19,419 bases of DNA. Origin: Funneliformis mosseae. Its lineage: Eukaryota; Glomeromycota; Glomeromycetes; Glomerales; Glomeraceae. The stretch covers positions 1 through 19,419 of the forward strand of contig CAJVPP010001531.1 of NCBI GenBank assembly GCA_910592005.1, read 5' to 3'. How positions within the stretch are numbered: position 1 is the stretch's first letter; each line of letters opens with the position of its first letter. The notes under the pieces are model-generated. The model had not been told where the DNA came from, did not search any database, and worked only from the letters and a program-made list of their open reading frames with translations. A program made the position numbers and the translations under genes. This document shows positions 1 through 9,379 of the stretch, in pieces.

Positions 1-222
1 TTTACAAATTGTTAAAGTTATTTACTCGTCTAAAAGTATAAACCTAAGGTTGATTGTGATAGGACTTATTTCATAGTAACTTAGTAGTTTCTCACACGTT
101 ACTTCCTGTTATTAAGTCATAGTTATTCTAAGTTTAACGAGCTGAGTGTAGGGTTAACAATATGATACCAGTGATAATTAGTAAGTCTCTAAAAAATAAA
201 ATAAAAAATCCTATTACAATAA
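1..222. other. AT-rich non-coding flank
   Basis: I see no open frame, RNA gene or clear repeat here. The last 40 bases or so resemble the A-rich tail of the repeat unit that follows, so the tandem array may begin slightly before 223 with a truncated copy. Confidence 0.5.
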
Positions 223-800
223 CTTACTTTTATAATCAAGTTAAAATTTAGATTCAAAAAGATGTCTTTTAAAAAAAAAAACAAAAAAAAATGTTAATGA
301 TATTTTAAAATTAAAGAAAAAAATAAAATAATTCTTACATTCATTTACCTTTATAACTAAAACTAAAATCCAGATTCAGAAAGATATTTCATAAAAAAAA
401 AGTAAAAGAAATATTAAAATATTTTAAAATTAAGAAAAGATAAAACAATCTTTTATATTAACTTACCTTTATAACTCAAATTGAAATTCAGATTCAGAAA
501 GGCGTTTCTAAAAAAAAGAAATAAAAGGAATATTAATGATATTTCTAATGATAAAAATAATAAAAACCTTTTTTTTTAACTTATCTTTATAATCTAAGCT
601 GAAATCTAAGTACAGGTTAGCATTTTTTTTAAAAAAAAAAAAAAAAATATTAATGACATTCTAAAAAATTGAATTTACTTCATATTTCAACTTATCTTTT
701 TTAATCTGAAATCAGATCAGTGTCTCTTAAAAAAAGAAAGAAAAAGAAAACATTAACTTTTGAAATCTAAGCTATCTAAAATTTAAGTTTATATTTATAC
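223..800. repeat. Diverged tandem array, about 118-bp unit, five copies
   Basis: A recognisable unit head (CTTACCTTTATAAC followed by a CAGATTCAGAAAG-like block, then an A-rich tract) recurs at 223, 344, 462, 580 and 691, giving spacings of 121, 118, 118 and 111 bp. Copies 2 and 3 are closest to each other; copies 4 and 5 are more worn. The A-tract varies in length between copies. From about 750 to 800 a further degraded partial copy may be present. All copies are in the same orientation. No coding frame runs through the array, so it is a minisatellite-like block rather than a gene. The family is not one I recognise by name. Confidence 0.75.
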
Positions 801-868
801 CTATTTCTAAAGAAAAAAAGTAAGTTTTTTTAAAAAAAAAGAAACAATATAATAAAAAAGTATAAAAT

Positions 869-1071
869 GATTGAATTAGATCAGATTATTTAATTAATTC
901 AATCATCTATATAATATTTGATTAATTTGATGTTATCTGATAAATCTATTTGGATTATTTATGTTCTGTTTATTTATAACCTGAATGATCTGTTTTTTGA
1001 TTAAATCAGATAACAGATTGAATAGATTACTAGAGCATATATCTATTTTATGGTATATAATAAATCTATTC
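869..1071. repeat. Cluster of short inverted repeats (possible MITE/foldback remnant)
   Basis: Three perfect short inverted pairs lie in about 200 bp: GATTGAATTA at 869-878 with its complement at 895-904; TGTTATCTGAT at 931-941 with its complement at 1005-1015; and GAATAGATT at 1020-1028 with its complement at 1063-1071. The motifs are variations on one theme (GATTGAAT / ATCAGAT), which suggests a decayed foldback or MITE-like element. No terminal repeat pair or target duplication can be fixed at its edges, so its limits are approximate. Confidence 0.4.
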
Positions 1072-2756
1072 ATTTGACTCATCAATTATTAATTTATTAT
1101 ATAACCTATAAAAGAGCTAACCTTTAAATATTATATCTAATTATTGTAACTCATAAAGATTGTACATTAACAATCAAATAAAATCAATTAGTAAGTATTT
1201 TAAGTATATAAGCAAAATTAAATAGAAAATAATATTTTAAATATTTATATATTAAGAATTGATAATTTATATTTTTAAAAAATTAATATTTTATTAGTAG
1301 AAAATTATAGAAGATATATTTATATTAGTTTGTAAAAATTCTTCTTATTATTAAAGAAAATTTTATTATGTCAGTTATTATATGAAAAAATTTATTGTGA
1401 TAATACTAACAATTATAATAAATTTATGTTATAACATATATAAAAAAAATGTATATTAAAAGGTAATGATAAATTAAATATATATTTATTACTAATATAT
1501 TTATATAAATTTAATTTTTAAGGTTATTTATTTAAATAAATAGAGTATATATATCAATTTATTAATATTTGAGATATATATTTTTTTAATATTAATATTA
1601 ATTAAAACGTGTTAAGAATTAATTTTGAAAATTCTATTATTTTATAAGCTTAGATTAGTAAAACATTTCATAATTTATTCTAGATATTTTTATTTTTTCA
1701 GGTAGTTTATAAATTACATTATTAATTATAAAAAACTAACACAAATTTTAATAAATTTGTATAATTATCAAAATTTTTCAAGAATCTTATGATTAGAAAT
1801 TGTAAATGTTTAAAAAATGATAATGTTTCAAAGAAAAATAAATTGGTTATTTAGGTTTATGATAATAATGATTTATTCAAATTTTACTTTTTAAAAGAAA
1901 TTTGAATTAAAATTAATCTCTTATAAAAAGTTTAATAAGATTTGTTGGATTGGTATATTATCTCTTATCATATTTTTTTTTGTATAAAGGAAAATTTGAT
2001 AAAATTTTCTTTTTTTTATAAAAAATATATTATTTTAGAAAAATCATAGCATCAAAAAAATTACAGATGAAAAGCTGAGTTCTTATTACATAATGAAAGC
2101 AATTATTATTCTATAAAAACTAATTGATTAAAAAAATTTTTTTGCTAATAAACGTTCAATTAAAAATTATATTCTATTTTATGTATTTTATTTATTATTA
2201 CATTATATATTTATTTTACAATTTACTTTACAGTTTTTTAAGTGATTAATATCAATGAAATTCCAATGTATTTCAGAAAGTTAAAATGAAATTTATTTTA
2301 CAGACTTTATTTTTGCTTTAAAAAACAATTACATACATATTTGCTGCCTAAATGCTCTTTTAAATTTATCAAGCTTTTGATCCTAGTGATCTAGTTAAAT
2401 GTAATGGGATTATTTGAGAATTGTTCCGGTTAATTTGTTATAAAATTTATAACATGAATGGTTGAGTCGTCATATATTAATTAAATTTTAAAAATAAAAT
2501 TTTTCACTTCCTTTTGAAATATTTATCATGATTTTATTATTATTGTATTATTATTAAGTTACATCCCCCATTTTAATGTTATTTAAATGGGAAAAAGTTC
2601 CGTTTATCCAGAATTTAGTATATTTCGAATGATTAAAGAACATTTTCACTTGAAGTTATCAAATTTATGAAATTATAATAATTATGGAATTCAGATAATG
2701 ACGATTTAATGTAATTGGATGATATGATAATGTTCGCTTCCCTCCAAAAATAAAGC
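1072..2756. other. AT-rich intergenic DNA without recognisable genes
   Basis: No frame of useful length and no RNA gene were seen on either strand. A 17-nt near-palindrome (GTTATAAA, centre A, TTTATAAC) sits at 2437-2453. Composition becomes less AT-rich from about 2400 towards the 5S gene. Confidence 0.5.
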
Positions 2757-2761
2757 AAAAA
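2757..2761 (-). terminator. RNA polymerase III T5 terminator of the 5S gene
   Basis: On the minus strand the 5S 3' end runs directly into five T residues (positions 2761 to 2757), the usual Pol III stop signal; the first T may be the last base of the RNA. Confidence 0.8.
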
Positions 2762-2878
2762 GTTACAGCACCCAGTATTCCCACGTTGTCCCCAACCGTA
2801 GTACTGACTGGGCCATCAGTGGCTTAACTTCGGAGATCGGACGGGTTCCGGTGCTTTTCACTGTGTATGGCCGTAACT
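2761..2878 (-). rRNA. 5S ribosomal RNA
   Basis: The minus strand reads as a complete eukaryotic 5S rRNA of 118 nt, the normal length being about 118-121. The ends pair to form helix I: AGTTACGGC at the 5' end with GCTGTAACT at the 3' end, with one G-U pair. Family signatures in order are CGGCCATA near the 5' end, CCCGTCCGATCT, the box A region GAAGTTAAGCC (about RNA position 48), AGTACTACGGTTGGGGAC (box C region) and GGGAATACTGGGTGCTGTA at the 3' end. The internal Pol III control region (box A, intermediate element, box C) therefore looks intact, and a T5 terminator follows. The RNA joins the large ribosomal subunit. It stands alone here, with no 18S/5.8S/28S genes or second 5S copy in the window, and is transcribed divergently from the F-box gene about 1 kb away. 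Confidence 0.96.
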
Positions 2879-3864
2879 GATAATTGTGGTTAAAATTGTC
2901 ATTTTCAGTTAAAATCATCGGCCCACGACGGTGTTGCTTCATGAAAAGGGCGTCACATCAAGTAAATTAATTTTTATAGGGTCGGAATTTTGTAAAACCA
3001 AAACGATTCACGTAATGAAATCTAAAAAAATCTTTTTTGAAGTGAATTACTAATATTTTAAAACAGCTAGCTTATCCATCCATAAATGGTCATATAAAAA
3101 ATATCACCCTTAATAAGAAATAATCGAAAGGAGATTCTACCTTCTAAAAGATGAAATGAATGGAGAATTGTCGCAAATTACGTGCTTTTCCGATTATACG
3201 CGTTTGCATGTGAATCTTTATGCTATTCCGATTCTATTTAATGAACATTCTCAAATTCTCTGAAATAATAGTAAACACAAATGATGGAATTGTAAAATTA
3301 ATTCGAGAAAATACTCGATAAAAATCTTCAATGTTCCATCGTATGATTTTTTTTCCATCGCTCTTAAAAATGTAAATGATGATTTCCAAATTCGAGAATT
3401 ATTGTGTGAATGGATTACCTTCTTTATGGGAATACAAATAGGTGAATGATGCCAAGTACATCCTAAATGGCGCGATTAAAAAAGAAAGCATGAAAATATA
3501 GCCGTTTATTTTACAAATGAAAAATTTTTGGGGTGATATAATTTGGTAAAAATGGTAAGAGTAAAAATACAATATCAAGAAAGCAAGCAGGTTTAAAAAA
3601 GTTCATAGTTCATTACTTTATTTAGAATTTCGGATTAGGTGACACGGTTGTACAAACATTAAAGGGTCATGAAATTTCCTTAGAAGCTATGATTTAAATT
3701 TATCAAAATTAAACGTGACTTTTTAACCCACCTTTTTATGTCACGAAGATCGTAGGGCAGATTACATAATAATTTCAACCGCAGAAGCATAAATATGTAA
3801 TCCACAATTTATTGTAAATGAGTTGTTTAAGTTATCCTTTCATATTAAACAAATTTCGAAAAAA
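2879..3864. promoter_or_regulatory. Divergent intergenic region between 5S and F-box gene
   Basis: About 1 kb with higher GC than the rest of the non-coding DNA and no convincing open frame on either strand. It must contain the promoter of the F-box gene at its right end and any upstream elements of the 5S gene at its left end. I cannot pick out a TATA box or a transcription-factor site with confidence. The relative GC richness may mean conserved regulatory DNA or an old, unrecognisable gene remnant. Confidence 0.45.
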
Positions 3865-6502
3865 ATGTCTCATGATAACATTGATAAAATTTTATCTTAC
3901 AAAAAGAAAGGTCAGCGTGCTAGAGTCGATGGCGAAGGTGTAGCGACCACAAGGTAAGTTTTTGTTAACTTTTCTAATTGTATTAAATTTTATTAATTAG
4001 GATAATTCTGTATTAATTTACTTTTAGTGATCAATGTTATATAAATGAAATTCCTATAGAATTATTTACTCACATTGTTTCTCTACTTGCTCCGAAAGAA
4101 CTAGTAAGATTTATGCATTTCCGTTTTGATTTATGTTAATTCAATGTAAATTTAATTTGATTTTCTATTAAAATTATAGAGCAAAGCGGCTCAAGTATGT
4201 AAACATTGGCGATGGATCATCACTGATGATTCATGCTGGAAGAATGCATTCATTCAATTTTTCGGATGTCTCCCATTTAGGTGATTTGACCTAGAATTAC
4301 TTTTTTAATTTACTCTCAAAAGTAAAATGGACTCTAATTATTTCATTTTATAGACGATTAGCAAGTGATAGTTGGAAGAATGAATATATTATTCGTACAA
4401 AATTACTAAGGTATTTTTATGCTCAATTTCATTTATCTATATTACGAAATTTTCTAAGATTCTATTTCTTTTGTTGTGATTAGAAAGTGGGAAAAGGGAC
4501 GAGGATTAGCCCTAAGTTTTGATCCAAGAGTTGGTGTAATTCATAATCTTTATGTTGAGTCCGTTAATTCTTGGATGTTAGCTGGTTCTTTAGAAAAAGG
4601 CATGGTTTCAAGATCTGATCCTAAGACCGGAAAAATTAGCAAGGACATTATATTTTCGACACAGGAGCAAGTTAGTCATAGCATTTCTGCTATGTTAATA
4701 GATAGGTAATAAAATAATTAATTAAGATGAGAGTTAGAATTATGTAATTCTAAAACAAAAGATGATTTTGAATTTAACCAAATTTTTTTTTTAAAAAAAA
4801 GGCATAGGATCCTATGGGGCTATAGGTCAGGCGCAGTTGGACTTACTACCTTGAATAAACATGGTTTAAATCGATTTTTCAAACAATTTCTCGATTTCCA
4901 TGCAGGACCCGTTTCAAGTCTTGCTTGGTCAAATCAACTCACGAATATTGTTGCGAGTGGTGGTGAAGATGGTTTAGTTAACCTCTGGGATGTTAATTCT
5001 GGAAGATGCATTGAAAGTCTTCATACAAGTAGAAAGATAAATTACTTACATTATTTATTTAGTAATGTATGAATGTAATTTTCTAACTTTATTTTATTTT
5101 AGATGAAACTCATGGTATTGAAAAAAAGATCACTACTTTGGCGTGGAATGTGAATAAATATATAATAGCAGGAACAGCAAATGGCGCAGTTCATATTTGG
5201 TCAATGGATTCCACAACGATATCTTCATCCGAGAATTCTCCACGTGACAAAAATATACCGCACGATAAAATTGTTGGTACAAGTAAAGTGATTTCATTGC
5301 ATTATATTGAATCGTCAAATGCCTTGATCGTAGCATATGAAGGATCCTCAGAAATAAAGCAATTTGATTTGAAGACATTGAAGTGTATTTGTGTGTTCAA
5401 GGATGGGCATCTTGGTAATGTGACATGTACTGTCATTGATATTCAGGAAAATAAGAGTAATTCAAATGAAGGTGGGATCAAATCATTAAATATTCTAGCA
5501 AGTGGGGATACGATGGGTATCGTTTGTTTATGGAAAATTGATGGTGATAATGATGGAATTCAGAAACCTTGTAGGTGGGTATATCAAGTAATGTATCATT
5601 TAACAATGTGATGAACCTCAACATTTAATTTTTTCAATTTTTAGAGTTTTCGAGGGGCGACCATCACAAATTACTGCTATTCACTTTGATGCCTTTAAGA
5701 TAATAACTGGAAGGTTAGATAAGATAGATAAGATATTGTTAAATATTTGTTTTCTTTTTTTTTAGTAATCCAAGTATTCTTTATTTAGTTTGGATGGATC
5801 TGTAATCGCATTTAATCCATTGACTTCGAATGAGATTTGTACATTGTATCAGAGGTATCAATCAATGTTAAAAAATGAAAAAATGAAAAAAAAATGGAGA
5901 CTTTATTTATTTTATTTTGGATTCCTTGCTTACTAGACCTCGAAGAATGAATAGGAACCAACCAAGGGTGGCTGTTACTTGTATTTATTCAAAAGAATAC
6001 CAAACTGTAGTGACCATTGGAAGCCAGATCAAGACTTGGGATTTTGAACCTGGCATTGTTAAAGGTAAAACAAATCTCTTTTAGAGAATGATAAGCTATA
6101 CATGTATAGTTATATTTATTAAATGTTGTAGGAAATAAAGCTAAAACCTCAAGGAAAAAAAACACTTCCGTTTCAACACCTAAATATATGAGTAAGTATC
6201 ATTAGAAAATGCCGCATTTAGTTTCTCAAAAAATAATAATGATAATAACGGTAACAATTATTTCTTAAGAATTACAGAATGATGTAAGAGAATCGACACA
6301 AATATTTGAGTTAGAAAAGCAAGAACGTGAAGAACATCTTGCAAAAATGCTAGAATATGCACCAATTCCTGGATTAACTAATGAAGAAATGTTAGCATAT
6401 GCTTTAATGATTTCTAATGAAGAACATCAAACTGAAGATGATCTAATTGCTGAAGCTTTAAGAAGATCCTTGGAAATTCAAGAGCACGAGATGATACCTT
6501 AA
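3865..6502 (+). CDS. F-box / WD40-repeat / UIM protein, Ufo1-like SCF substrate receptor
   Basis: Twelve exons join into one 599-residue frame: 3865-3953, 4028-4103, 4180-4280, 4354-4410, 4484-4705, 4802-5028, 5103-5574, 5645-5713, 5789-5854, 5937-6064, 6132-6191, 6270-6502 (stop TAA). The eleven introns are 67-96 nt and GT...AG. Residues about 35-77 are an F-box (INEIPIELF then LAPKEL, VCKHWR, CW). About 115-500 is a WD40 propeller, with blades seen as ASGGEDGLVNLWD (233-245), AGTANGAVHIW (280-290), ASGDTMGIVCLW (390-401), GSLDGSVIAF (437-446) and TIGSQIKTWD (486-495). A charged helix follows, then two ubiquitin-interacting motifs at about 560-574 (EEMLAYALMISNEE) and 578-594 (DDLIAEALRRSLEIQE). 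In this family the F-box binds Skp1 of an SCF ubiquitin ligase and the propeller binds substrate; the F-box/WD40/UIM order matches yeast Ufo1. The exon 6 and exon 12 acceptors are less certain. Substrate is unknown. Confidence 0.93.
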
Positions 6503-6762
6503 TATAAAGATTTATTATTTTAATAATCGTTATTATAGAAGTTATACTTAATATAATGGATTAACTTTATTTAATAAACTGATTTCTGAAGTGACACGTA
6601 AAATTTGTTATAATTCACTATAAATTATTTATAATAATGTTTTCTTATAACAAGTAATAAATTTTCATTATGTGTTCTCTTATATTAAGAGAAATGTGTA
6701 GTATTCTAAGAGAGAGAACAAATGATATTACACACTTTAAAATAAAAGTTCACCATGCTTTA
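6503..6762 (+). other. 3' flank / probable 3' UTR of the F-box gene
   Basis: AT-rich sequence directly after the TAA stop. An AATAAA at 6573-6578, about 70 nt past the stop, is a plausible polyadenylation signal; other AATAAA copies occur further on, so the true cleavage site cannot be fixed. I see nothing else here. Confidence 0.45.
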
Positions 6763-7005
6763 TTAATATATGTTTGAGAATACATGTGCAAGAAATACTT
6801 TTTCTTCTAGTGGTAGAGTCTGGGCACGATATCTGGGCTCATCAAAATTGCGCAGAAAAAATGTGATGTAGTATAGTATGTCAAATGATAGTTTATGGCA
6901 CAGTACTTCGCAACGATCAAAAAAAATATTACACATTCCAAATGCATTACACGTACTCCACACATTCATACACATTCGCAAAAACATTTTAGCTAAAGGC
7001 TTCAA
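6763..7005 (-). CDS. Hypothetical 80-residue ORF, possibly a gene fragment
   Basis: An 80-codon ATG-initiated frame on the minus strand in a locally less AT-rich stretch. It is rich in Cys, Met and Phe near the start and ends in a more ordinary protein-like stretch (FLRNFDEPRYRAQTLPLEEK). I recognise no domain. It lies about 210 bp downstream of the broken CRN-like gene on the same strand, so it could be a leftover exon of a neighbouring gene, part of a transposon, or chance. There is no signal peptide or repeat that helps. The base composition is the only real argument that it was once coding. Confidence 0.25.
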   Translation of the reverse strand: MKPLAKMFLRMCMNVWSTCNAFGMCNIFFDRCEVLCHKLSFDILYYITFFLRNFDEPRYRAQTLPLEEKVFLAHVFSNIY

Positions 7006-7218
7006 AAGAAAAAGTTACCATATTTCTTCTTATTACAAAAATAATCCTATTAATTAATTTTATTTTTACCTGCGCCTATATACTACAGTGCAAGAACTGA
7101 CTTAACAATATACAAAACCCTATCGGGTGATTGCATCATTACAGGTGACTTATCGAAGTTGATTATTATTCATAAGAAAATTATGCCTACAATTCAGCTA
7201 AGATTAATGCTAAATTAA
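7006..7218. other. Short intergenic stretch
   Basis: Nothing firm is visible. A TACAGTGCAAGAACTGACTT string near 7084 resembles the start of Tc1-type terminal repeats (TACAGT...), but no inverted partner was found in the window. Confidence 0.35.
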
Positions 7219-7575
7219 TCACTTTTCATCACTACAATCCCAATCATCCGGGATTTTTTTCTTATACTCTTGGATCCACTCTTGACAATCATCAGGAAAT
7301 AAAGTGCTTGCATTCTCCATGTCAATAATTACTCTTGGTATTATACTTTTTCTTCTTGATGCATCAGATGTTTGCTGATATTGATCTTTTCTCTGAGGAT
7401 TACAAGGATAAACAACAATCATCTTCATATTACGATCAAACCAGCCCTGATCTTTGTAGATCTCATTTAACGTATCATTGGCTTTAGGAGGATTAGACTT
7501 TCCATTTTTGTTTATAAACATCCGATTTGGTTCAACAGTTCTACGGTCTGATGCAAAAGTCTTAGGACAAATATT
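7219..7575 (-). pseudogene. Probable C-terminal tail of the CRN-like pseudogene
   Basis: An open stretch of about 118 codons ending at TGA (7219-7221). It has FASDRRTVEPNRMFI, a hydrophobic strand (MKMIVVYPC), IIPRVIIDMENASTLF and an acidic end (DDWDCSDEK). The formal ORF continues upstream to 7698, but that part is the transposase read in the wrong frame, so 7698 is not a real start. It could instead be part of a different gene; I recognise no domain. Confidence 0.4.
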
Positions 7576-8114
7576 TTTTTGTCCGGTCCTTTGGGATGCG
7601 ACGAACCGCTCGTTGATCCTTATACCAATATTCCACAGTGTTACTAAATAACCAAAAGGATGTTTCGTCTGAAAAAAAGAGTGTGATTCAGTCATCATTC
7701 ATATAGTTTTGGGCCCATTCTATACGTTTCTGCTTATGCAACCTTGTAAGCATCGGGGTTTGCAATGGGTCGCTTCTTATCATAGCCAAGGTTGGTTATA
7801 TGCTGCAAAACTGTACTGTAGGACACGTTTACACCCTTTAGCGACAATTTGGATGCTAACTTTCTAGAAGAAACTGCTGGATTTCTTCTAATATACTGTC
7901 CAAGAGCTTTAGAGCTCTCCGAAGTGATTTTTTTGGGACGACCGGGGCGTTTTTTGTGGATGACGCTTCTGGTTTTTTTTAATTTTGCCAAGTTAAAATA
8001 TATTGTGAACCTTGATATATTTGTACTACGTCTTATTTCGGCTGCATTCGTAATCCCAGAATTCCACAAATGTTGAATGGATTGAGCCTGCGCAGTCCTG
8101 TTGTCAGTCTTCAT
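7575..8114 (-). pseudogene. Tc1-like transposase, 3'-truncated and frameshifted
   Basis: Residues 1-126 carry the bipartite DNA-binding domain of Tc1 transposases: a first helix-turn-helix (about 5-45), a GRPKKIT linker (AT-hook-like) and a second helix-turn-helix ending VSYSTVLQHITNLGY. One extra G in a run of four at 7755-7758 shifts the frame. In the corrected frame the protein continues HKQKRIEWAQNYMNDD, then TGA (7688-7690) where Trp is usual, then LFFSDETSFWLF, whose DE holds the first catalytic Asp. The second Asp and the Glu of the DD34E triad are missing because of the truncation. The enzyme would cut and paste its own element at TA sites; this copy is dead. Confidence 0.85.
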
Positions 8115-8189
8115 TTCGTCGCTAAATTAAAAAAATTTTTTCTGACAAAGTTGCCAATTAAAACGCCAATTGATTGTCCAGATGCTGTA
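7575..8189 (-). mobile_element. Truncated Tc1/mariner element with one terminal repeat
   Basis: On the minus strand the element starts at a TA dinucleotide (8188-8189) followed by CAGCATCTGGACAATCAATT, typical of Tc1-type ends that insert at TA. The transposase ATG is at 8114, 73 nt inside. Coding ends abruptly near 7575, in the middle of the catalytic domain, and no matching inverted repeat exists at that side. The right half has therefore been lost by deletion, leaving about 615 bp. It sits inside the CRN-like pseudogene in the same orientation. Confidence 0.8.
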
Positions 8190-8223
8190 TTTTAAAATGT
8201 TTAAAATTTAACCCGATTTGGAT

Positions 8224-9150
8224 TTAAATTGGCTGATCTATGTGACTTTTAATTTTATCACCGATCGTCCAAAGACTGTTGCACCAGACTGTAAATGATT
8301 CCTTTATAATAGCCTTTTTTCTTAACTTGACCTGAACGCTAAGAATATAGGATTTTCGTTCTTCATTCAATTGCATATCATCTTCTGCTCTTAGAAAGAA
8401 AAATGCAATTGAAATATCAGGTTCTGTCATATTTGGTGGGTAACATATTGGGCAAAATCCGTTAGGAGCATTCTCAGTTTTCTTCCATTCTGCCACTGCT
8501 TTAAGCCACTCAAAATAATTATCAGCAGTAGTAGATTCTACAGCTATCCGGCCCATACAATTATCGCCATATGGTAACAGCTGGGGAGGTCTTTCAAAAT
8601 CTTCAGAAAGGTAATTGTAATTTCTAATTGCTTCTTTTTTTCCTGTTTTCACTTTTACAAGAAATATTCCACTTTCAGATAAAGCTGTATTGCTTTCAAA
8701 GAGTTTCTCACACAAAAAATTTATAACAACCTTCTCCCAAATAAGTCTTACTATAGACATATTAAAATTGGTCTGCAACATCAGCCAAAATCATACGTCA
8801 TTTGAATTCCTTTTAAAATAGTTAAATGCAATTTGAATAACAAGAGACTTGTCAATAACGCATGTAAATTTTTGAATGTTTCTGATATGGATAAAATCCA
8901 AATTCATAATATTCATCTTATAATTACTAGTAAACATTATTGGTCTTCCTATCATAGAATATGAAACGAAAACACTTTTCATTAGTTTCAATATGACAAT
9001 ACAATTGATACTGGTAAGTCAATCAGAAGGATATTTTTTCAAAATTTTGAAGCCTGTGTAGATATTATATTCTCTGTTTAATAAACATTCAGCTTTGGTT
9101 GTAAGATTCTCAATGAGACTCATTAGTTGTTTTTTAAGATCAAAATCATC
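8224..9150 (-). pseudogene. CRN-like pseudogene, PD-(D/E)XK-like nuclease region
   Basis: One reading frame runs through this stretch with TGA stops near 9018 and at 8791-8793, leaving open pieces 8991-8791 and 8781-8224. The second piece (185 codons) contains PDISIAFFF (Asp at residue 122 from its first Met), then, 26 residues later, a hydrophobic strand ending SVQVKLRKK (Gln 150, Lys 152). An Asp followed by a strand with (E/Q)-x-K is the active-site pattern of restriction-endonuclease-fold domains, as in the nuclease half of many CRN proteins. The second piece ends in TAA 35 bp from the Tc1 terminal repeat. The ATGs at 8991 and 8781 are internal methionines, not likely true starts. Confidence 0.6.
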
Positions 9151-9379
9151 AGAACTAGTGAGATAATGTATCTATATTCACGATTAACAATAGCAATCCT
9201 GTTAAGAAACTAAATTATAAAAACTGATAAAAATCAAAATTAGCAAACCATCATAAGATATTACCTTTAACTAATAAATTACAGATAATACAACTTCTTG
9301 TTTCTCTTCTTTTAGGAGAATTATACTTATAAGAAGTTTCAATTCAATTAAACTTATTAAAGATTAGAACGCTATAAAT

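Noticed and set aside
2437..2453. 17-nt near-palindrome as an operator or Pol III element
   Set aside because: Short and made almost only of A and T, so expected by chance in such DNA; it lies downstream of the 5S terminator.
5133..5378. 81-codon minus-strand ORF
   Set aside because: Antisense shadow of exon 7 of the F-box/WD40 gene.
6805..6845. tRNA or SINE: AGTGGTAGAGTCTGG resembles a tRNA D-arm / A box
   Set aside because: No B box (GGTTCGAATCC-like) at the right distance, no acceptor-stem pairing and no anticodon arm; judged a chance match.
7084..7110. Tc1-like terminal repeat start TACAGTGCAAGAACTGACTT
   Set aside because: No inverted partner in the window and no transposase in a matching position; it also differs from the terminal repeat at 8164-8187.
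7849..8076. 75-codon plus-strand ORF
   Set aside because: Antisense shadow of the Tc1 transposase DNA-binding domain.
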